Shown here: piece after piece, positions 7,704 to 11,402 of the stretch
Numbering within the stretch: the stretch's first letter is position 1
How the letters are laid out: every line of letters starts with the position of its first letter
Source: Nocardioides sp.
Lineage (GTDB): Bacteria; Actinomycetota; Actinomycetes; Propionibacteriales; Nocardioidaceae
Length of the DNA stretch: 11,402 nucleotides
Direction of reading: 5' to 3'
Assembly (NCBI GenBank): GCA_023252065.1
Contig: JAHEXO010000024.1
Location: 1 to 11,402 of the forward strand
The notes under the pieces: model-generated
The model's input: the letters and a program-made list of their open reading frames with translations, nothing else
Databases searched by the model: none
What the model was told of the DNA's origin: nothing
Translations under genes and position numbers: made by a program

Positions 7704-7922
7704 ATGCCCGACGACACCGACCCGGGGGCTGCGGCCCGGCTGCTGGCGCCGTCGCTGGTCGGCCTCGCCGAGGCCGACGCCGTACGCCGTGCCGGCGAGA
7801 GTGGCTTCGCCCCTCAGGTCGTGCCGCCGGGGGTCACGGCCCTGACCATGGACTTCCGTCCGCGACGCATCCGGCTGTTCGTCGACGAGTCCGGCCAGGT
7901 CACGCGCGCGACCGCCGGCTGA
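7704..7922 (+). CDS. Small cytoplasmic protease-inhibitor-like protein (I78 / potato inhibitor I fold)
   Basis: This 72-residue protein starts at ATG 7704, 11 nt after dop, with GGAG (7694-7697) at a good distance, so it is probably co-transcribed with dop. APSLVGLAEADAVRRAGESGF (15-35) matches the first helix region of chymotrypsin inhibitor 2 and the I78 family. VTALTMDFRPRRIRLFVDESG (44-64) matches the reactive loop and following strands, as in the VTMEYR...RVRLFVD of CI-2. By that alignment the scissile bond would be Met49-Asp50. It has no cysteine and no signal peptide, so it should stay in the cytoplasm, unlike many secreted or periplasmic I78 proteins. Fold family is a fairly strong call from motif recall. 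The target protease, and any link to the proteasome, is inference. Confidence 0.8.
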   Translation: MPDDTDPGAAARLLAPSLVGLAEADAVRRAGESGFAPQVVPPGVTALTMDFRPRRIRLFVDESGQVTRATAG

Positions 7923-7929
7923 GCCGTGG

Positions 7930-8352
7930 TCAGGCGACGGCCGAGGAGACGGGCACCAGGAAGCGCCGGACGAGCGCGCGGCAGACGAGCAGGGTGACGA
8001 TCAGGAGCGTCACGGGCACGAAGCCGCCGAGCTGCACCGAGCCCTTGAACACCAGGGCGACCAGCTCGAGGACCAGGAACTTGCTGCCGACGGCGACCAT
8101 CCACAGGGCCACAGCCCCGGCCACCTTGCCGAGCGGTGTGGTGGCCGCGCGCAGGCGGGAGACGACAGCGCCCTTGCCGGCCACGACGACCTCGAGCACC
8201 ACCTTGAGCAGCACGGCGGTGAGCAGGGAGAGCGTGAACGTCTCGCTGATCACCGAGGGGACGAACTGCACGGCGAGGTTGAGGACCACGACGTTCACCA
8301 GGACGTCGACCAGGTCGAGCGGGCTCACCAGGTCGCGCCGTCGCCCGCTCAT
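7930..8352 (-). CDS. Small four-helix membrane protein of unknown function
   Basis: This is a 140-residue protein on the minus strand with a basic N-terminus (MSGRRRD) and four predicted membrane segments near residues 14-34, 40-59, 76-102 and 109-127. A positively charged loop (SRLRAATTPLGK) lies between the second and third, and an RALVRR cluster near the end. It resembles generic small actinobacterial membrane or holin-like proteins, but I cannot assign it to a named family. It is convergent with the inhibitor-like gene (7 nt between the stops) and divergent from pup (91 nt between starts), so it splits dop and pup into separate transcription units. No good Shine-Dalgarno sequence or -10 element is seen upstream of its ATG. 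The hydrophobic pattern makes it a real gene despite the opposite strand. Confidence 0.75.
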   Translation of the reverse strand: MSGRRRDLVSPLDLVDVLVNVVVLNLAVQFVPSVISETFTLSLLTAVLLKVVLEVVVAGKGAVVSRLRAATTPLGKVAGAVALWMVAVGSKFLVLELVALVFKGSVQLGGFVPVTLLIVTLLVCRALVRRFLVPVSSAVA

Positions 8353-8431
8353 GGCTGGAGGATCCTGGTCACGGGAGGATTGTGACGTAGCGCCGTGTGC
8401 GGGACTCAGGCCAGGGTGAGTGCCGAGCGGC

Positions 8432-8437
8432 TAGGGT
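8432..8437 (+). promoter_or_regulatory. -10-like TAGGGT of the pup-prcBA unit, leaderless
   Basis: TAGGGT ends 6 nt before the pup ATG at 8444, placing the transcription start on the ATG. No ribosome site lies between. It would drive pup, prcB and prcA, which follow with no other gene in between. No clear -35 is visible. Confidence 0.55.
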
Positions 8438-8443
8438 GAATGC

Positions 8444-8641
8444 ATGGCCCAGGAGCAGAAGCAGCCCCGCAAGTCGGGCGAGACCGAGGAGGTCACCGAG
8501 GTCGCCCCCGAGACCGATGTCGCCGAGCGCAAGGAGGCGCTCGACGACGACGTCGACGCGATCCTCGACGAGATCGACGACGTCCTCGAGACCAACGCCG
8601 AGGACTTCGTGAAGTCGTTCATCCAGAAGGGCGGCCAGTAG
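8444..8641 (+). CDS. pup: Prokaryotic ubiquitin-like protein Pup
   Basis: This 65-residue protein modifier is attached to substrate lysines through its C-terminus. The N-terminus ([10 protein letters not shown]) is a flexible lead that threads into ARC. Residues about 22-51 are the acidic helix-forming region that pairs with the ARC coiled coil ([19 protein letters not shown]). The end [15 protein letters not shown] is the conserved recognition tail. The last residue is Gln65, so Dop must deamidate it to Glu before PafA can ligate it. Length is normal and there are no cysteines or aromatics except two Phe in the tail. Its TAG stop is 2 nt before the prcB start, so the genes are probably translationally coupled. 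Confidence 0.97.
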   Translation: MAQEQKQPRKSGETEEVTEVAPETDVAERKEALDDDVDAILDEIDDVLETNAEDFVKSFIQKGGQ

Positions 8642-8643
8642 GG

Positions 8644-9354
8644 GTGGCTGACTCCCGCCTGCCTGCGTCGTTCATGACGCCGGGCACCTCCAGCTTCGCC
8701 GAGTTCATCGCCGCGGAGTCGCCCGAGCTCCTGCCCCGGCGCGCCGTACCCCAGGGTCACGCCGGTGACCTCGCGCCCCACGGCACCACGATCGTGGCGG
8801 CCACGTTCCCCGGCGGGGTCGTCATGGCCGGCGACCGCCGGGCCACCATGGGCAACATCATCGCCCAGCGCGACATCGAGAAGGTCTTCCCGGCCGACGA
8901 GTACTCCTGCGTCGGCATCGCCGGCTCCGCCGGCCTGGCCGTCGAGATGGTCCGGCTCTTCCAGACCGAGCTGGAGCACTACGAGAAGATCGAGGGGATG
9001 CCGCTGTCGATCGACGGCAAGGCCAACCGCCTGGCCGGCCTGATCCGGGGCAACCTCGGCATGGCGATGCAGGGCCTGGCTGTCGTCCCGCTGTTCGCCG
9101 GCTTCGACCTCACCGTCGGGCAGGGCCGGATCTTCAGCTACGACGTCACCGGCGGCCGCTACGAGGAGACGGCGTTCCACTCGGTCGGCTCCGGCTCGCT
9201 GTTCGCCCGCGGCTCGCTGAAGAAGCTCTACCGCGCCGACCTGTCCGAGGACGAGTGCGTCACCGCGATCATCCAGGCGCTCTACGACGCCGCCGACGAC
9301 GACTCCGCCACCGGCGGGCCCGACCTGACCCGCCGGATCTTCCCGGTGGTCTAG
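8644..9354 (+). CDS. prcB: 20S proteasome beta subunit PrcB, C-terminally truncated by an in-frame TAG
   Basis: This is the catalytic subunit of the 20S core. The GTG start lies 2 nt after pup. A 47-residue propeptide ([10 protein letters not shown]... ending DLAPHG) is cut before Thr48, the active-site nucleophile in [19 protein letters not shown]; mature Asp17 (in AGDRR) and Lys33 (in IEKVF) are both in place. [26 protein letters not shown] and [15 protein letters not shown] are all conserved. The frame ends at FPVV followed by TAG (9352-9354), giving 236 residues. Family members continue here with a further strand and a C-terminal helix of roughly 40 residues. The matching codons are intact directly after the TAG in the same frame. 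Sequencing error, a real nonsense mutation or readthrough are all possible. If the stop is real and terminates translation, core assembly is likely impaired. Confidence 0.93.
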   Translation: MADSRLPASFMTPGTSSFAEFIAAESPELLPRRAVPQGHAGDLAPHGTTIVAATFPGGVVMAGDRRATMGNIIAQRDIEKVFPADEYSCVGIAGSAGLAVEMVRLFQTELEHYEKIEGMPLSIDGKANRLAGLIRGNLGMAMQGLAVVPLFAGFDLTVGQGRIFSYDVTGGRYEETAFHSVGSGSLFARGSLKKLYRADLSEDECVTAIIQALYDAADDDSATGGPDLTRRIFPVV

Positions 9355-9471
9355 GTGATCACCGCCGAAGGCGGCCACCGGATGCCCGAGACCGAGGTCG
9401 CCGCGATCGCGGACGCCGTCCTCGCCGGCCGGATGAACCGCCCCGACGGCCCGGCCGCGGCCCTGACCTGA
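9355..9471 (+). other. Orphaned in-frame C-terminal coding region of prcB (38 codons)
   Basis: Immediately after the TAG, in the same frame, the sequence translates as [20 protein letters not shown] and continues [18 protein letters not shown] to a TGA at 9469-9471. Aligned by eye with mycobacterial PrcB (FPTAVIIDADGAVDVPESRIAEL), it fits position for position, the TAG replacing one residue, so there is no insertion or deletion. The first codon is GTG and directly abuts the TAG, so re-initiation could in principle make a separate 38-residue peptide, but no good ribosome site precedes it. Codon use is the same as in prcB, indicating a recent or tolerated stop. Confidence 0.85.
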
Positions 9472-9484
9472 TCGGATCCCTCAG

Positions 9485-10333
9485 ATGAGCATGCCGTTCT
9501 ACGTCTCACCCGAGCAGCTGATGAAGGACCGGGCCGACTTCGCCCGCAAGGGCATCGCCCGCGGCCGGTCGGTCGTGGCGGTGCAGTACGCCGACGGGAT
9601 CCTGTTCGCCTCGGAGAACCCGTCGCAGGCGCTGCACAAGGTCAGCGAGATCTACGACCGGATCGCGTTCGCCGCGGTCGGCCGCTACAACGAGTTCGAG
9701 AACCTCCGGATCGCCGGCGTGCGGCTCGCCGACATGCGCGGCTACGCCTACGACCGGCGCGACGTGACCGGTCGCGGCCTGGCCAACGCCTACGCCCAGA
9801 CCCTCGGCACCATCTTCAGCAGCGGCGGCGAGAAGCCCTACGAGGTCGAGCTGTTCGTGGCGGAGATCGGAGACGTGCCCGCCGACGACCAGATCTACCG
9901 GCTCACCTACCAGGGCCAGGTCACCGACGAGCACCAGTACGCCGTGATGGGCGGCGCCGACGAGGTCGTGGCGGCCTACCTCCACGACCACTACACCGAG
10001 AACGCCACGCTCTCCGACGCCCTCCACGTGGCCGTCGCGGCCCTCGGCAAGGCCTCCGCAGAGGCCGGCAACGGCAACGGCTCCGGCGACCGGGTGATCC
10101 CGGCCGGCGACCTCGAGGTGGCCGTGCTCGACCGCACGCGCGTGCAGCCGCGGAAGTTCAGCCGGCTCGGCCCCGCCCGCATCGAGTCCATCCTGGGCGA
10201 CCGGGGTCCCACCACGCCCGCCCCGCCCGAGCCGCGGGAGCCCGCGCCCGACGCGGAGATCGACCCCACCGACATCCCCACCGACACCCCCAGCGACACC
10301 CCCGGCGACACCCCGGCCTCCGACGAGGGGTAG
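9485..10333 (+). CDS. prcA: 20S proteasome alpha subunit PrcA
   Basis: This 282-residue outer-ring subunit forms the gated pore and the ATPase docking pockets. The N-terminus [23 protein letters not shown] is the typical actinobacterial gate and H0 helix, followed by [25 protein letters not shown] of the Ntn fold. It has no N-terminal nucleophile threonine, as expected for an alpha subunit. [16 protein letters not shown] closes the fold, after which a disordered proline/acidic tail of about 50 residues includes four tandem T/S/G-D-T/I-P units. The ATG at 9485 lies 13 nt after the TGA that would end full-length prcB. With the premature TAG, 130 untranslated nt separate the two genes, which could reduce coupled translation of prcA. 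An ATG two codons later is an alternative start. Confidence 0.95.
   Translation: MSMPFYVSPEQLMKDRADFARKGIARGRSVVAVQYADGILFASENPSQALHKVSEIYDRIAFAAVGRYNEFENLRIAGVRLADMRGYAYDRRDVTGRGLANAYAQTLGTIFSSGGEKPYEVELFVAEIGDVPADDQIYRLTYQGQVTDEHQYAVMGGADEVVAAYLHDHYTENATLSDALHVAVAALGKASAEAGNGNGSGDRVIPAGDLEVAVLDRTRVQPRKFSRLGPARIESILGDRGPTTPAPPEPREPAPDAEIDPTDIPTDTPSDTPGDTPASDEG
10271..10318 (+). repeat. Four 12-bp tandem repeats in the 3' end of prcA
   Basis: Four imperfect 12-bp units of the form GAC-AYC-CCS-RSC/ACC (10271, 10283, 10295, 10307) encode [17 protein letters not shown] degenerate GACCCCACC precedes them. They lengthen the flexible acidic tail of PrcA and are a likely site of length variation between strains. 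Confidence 0.8.
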
Positions 10334-10423
10334 CCGCGGGTCGGCACCGGCTCGGCGTGGTCCCCAGCGGCACAAATCAGACCGCCGCGCCGAACGACGG
10401 GGGCGAGATGGGGGAGTGCGGCA

Positions 10424-10429
10424 TAGTCT
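10424..10429 (+). promoter_or_regulatory. -10-like TAGTCT of pafA, leaderless
   Basis: TAGTCT ends 6 nt before the GTG at 10436, so transcription would begin at the start codon. The 102-nt gap after prcA has no ribosome site next to the GTG. This suggests pafA has its own promoter in addition to any read-through from prcA. Confidence 0.55.
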
Positions 10430-10435
10430 GCTGTC

Positions 10436-11402
10436 GTGGACCGCCGCATCTTCGGGATCGAGAACGAGTACGGCGTCACGTGCACGTTCAAGGGTCAGCG
10501 GCGGCTGAGCCCGGACGAGGTGGCGCGCTACCTGTTCCGCAAGGTCGTCAGCTGGGGGCGCAGCTCCAACGTCTTCCTGCGCAACGGCGCCCGGCTCTAT
10601 CTCGACGTCGGCAGCCATCCCGAGTACGCCACCCCCGAGTGCGACGACATCGCCGAGCTGGTCACCCACGACAAGGCCGGCGAGCGCGTGCTGGAGGGAC
10701 TGCTCAAGGACGCCGAGCAGCGGCTCCACGACGAGGGCATCGCCGGCGAGATCTACCTGTTCAAGAACAACACCGACTCCGCCGGCAACTCCTACGGCTG
10801 CCACGAGAACTACCTGGTCAGCCGTGCAGGGGAGTTCAACCGGCTCGCCGACGTGCTCATCCCCTTCCTGGTGACCCGACAGATCATCGTCGGCGCCGGC
10901 AAGGTCACCCAGACCGCTCGCGGCGCGTCGTACGCCGTGAGCCAGCGCGCCGAGCACATCTGGGAGGGCGTCAGCAGCGCCACCACCCGGTCCCGCCCGA
11001 TCATCAACACCCGCGACGAGCCGCACGCCGACGCCGAGCGGTTCCGCCGGCTCCACGTGATCGTCGGCGACTCCAACATGAGCGAGACCACCACCATGCT
11101 CAAGGTGGCCAGCTGCGACCTCGTGCTCCGGATGATCGAGGAGGGCGTGGTGATGCGCGACCTCACCATGGAGAACCCGATCCGCGCCATCCGCGAGATC
11201 AGCCACGACGTCACCGGGTCGCGGAAGGTGCGCCTGGCCAACGGCCGCGAGGCCAGTGCTCTCGACATCCAGCAGGAGTACCTCTCGAAGGCCCGCAACT
11301 TCGTCGACCGCCGCGAGATCTCCACACCGCTGATCGAGCAGGCGCTCGACCTGTGGGAGCGCGGCCTGAAGGCCGTGGAGTCCGACGACCTGGGGCTGGT
11401 CG
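10436..11402 (+). CDS. pafA: Pup--protein ligase PafA (partial, C-terminus off the right edge)
   Basis: 322 codons are visible of a protein usually about 450 residues long. PafA phosphorylates the C-terminal Glu of deamidated Pup with ATP and transfers it to a substrate lysine. Visible motifs are [18 protein letters not shown] (1-18, metal-binding glutamates in GIENEYG); [18 protein letters not shown] (52-69) with catalytic Asp57; the [16 protein letters not shown] segment; and [13 protein letters not shown]. It lacks the insert that marks Dop, which separates the two paralogues. The GTG start is supported by the close match to the mycobacterial N-terminus and the -10-like element 6 nt upstream. 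In mycobacteria pafA is several genes away from prcA; here it is adjacent. Confidence 0.96.
   Translation, partial: MDRRIFGIENEYGVTCTFKGQRRLSPDEVARYLFRKVVSWGRSSNVFLRNGARLYLDVGSHPEYATPECDDIAELVTHDKAGERVLEGLLKDAEQRLHDEGIAGEIYLFKNNTDSAGNSYGCHENYLVSRAGEFNRLADVLIPFLVTRQIIVGAGKVTQTARGASYAVSQRAEHIWEGVSSATTRSRPIINTRDEPHADAERFRRLHVIVGDSNMSETTTMLKVASCDLVLRMIEEGVVMRDLTMENPIRAIREISHDVTGSRKVRLANGREASALDIQQEYLSKARNFVDRREISTPLIEQALDLWERGLKAVESDDLGLV

Noticed and set aside
7916..7941. Hairpin between the convergent inhibitor and membrane-protein genes
   Set aside because: Only 4-5 bp stems (CGGC/GCCG, GCCGT/ACGGC) can form, and they overlap coding sequence; too weak to call a terminator.
9355..9471. The prcB 3' part as a frameshifted pseudogene
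   Set aside because: There is no insertion or deletion; the downstream part is in the same frame and aligns without a gap, so the lesion is a single stop codon.
1..11402. CRISPR arrays, tRNA or rRNA genes, insertion sequences, prophage attachment sites
   Set aside because: No spaced repeats, cloverleaf-like sequences, transposase motifs or flanking direct repeats were seen.

Overview
The window holds the Pup–proteasome locus of a high-GC Gram-positive actinomycete. GC-rich third codon positions, GTG starts, the full Pup/Dop/PafA/ARC/20S gene set, and the style of the PrcB, PrcA and secreted-protein sequences suggest Nocardioidaceae (Nocardioides-like). That taxonomic call is inference from remembered family sequences; no search was run.

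Layout. (1) 1-2046: a RecB-family nuclease gene, cut by the left edge and on the minus strand, is divergent from a site-2 protease gene (M50 plus CBS). They share a 108-nt region in which each gene has a TAGNNT -10-like hexamer 7 nt before its ATG. (2) 2152-4984: a tRNA m1A58 methyltransferase (TrmI type) is followed by the proteasomal ATPase ARC/Mpa. (3) 4985-6183: a roughly 370-nt gap with small hairpins, then a secreted protein of unknown function, closed by a perfect 15-bp hairpin terminator. This block separates arc from dop. (4) 6184-8352: dop, then a 72-residue CI-2/I78-like protease-inhibitor protein 11 nt downstream, facing a convergent small membrane protein gene. (5) 8444-11402: pup, prcB, prcA and the first about 70% of pafA.

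How the genes work together. Pup is made with a C-terminal Gln. Dop deamidates it to Glu and PafA ligates it to substrate lysines. ARC binds the Pup coiled coil, unfolds the substrate and docks through its C-terminal GQYL on the PrcA rings, and PrcB threonine sites degrade the substrate. All catalytic residues that can be read are present.

The two most notable observations are these. prcB carries an in-frame TAG (9352-9354) that removes the conserved last strand and helix, while the missing 38 codons remain intact, in frame and immediately downstream. Also, six of the genes appear to be transcribed as leaderless mRNAs from a shared TAGNNT element 6-7 nt before the start codon. A cytoplasmic serine-protease-inhibitor-like protein co-transcribed with dop is a third point worth following.
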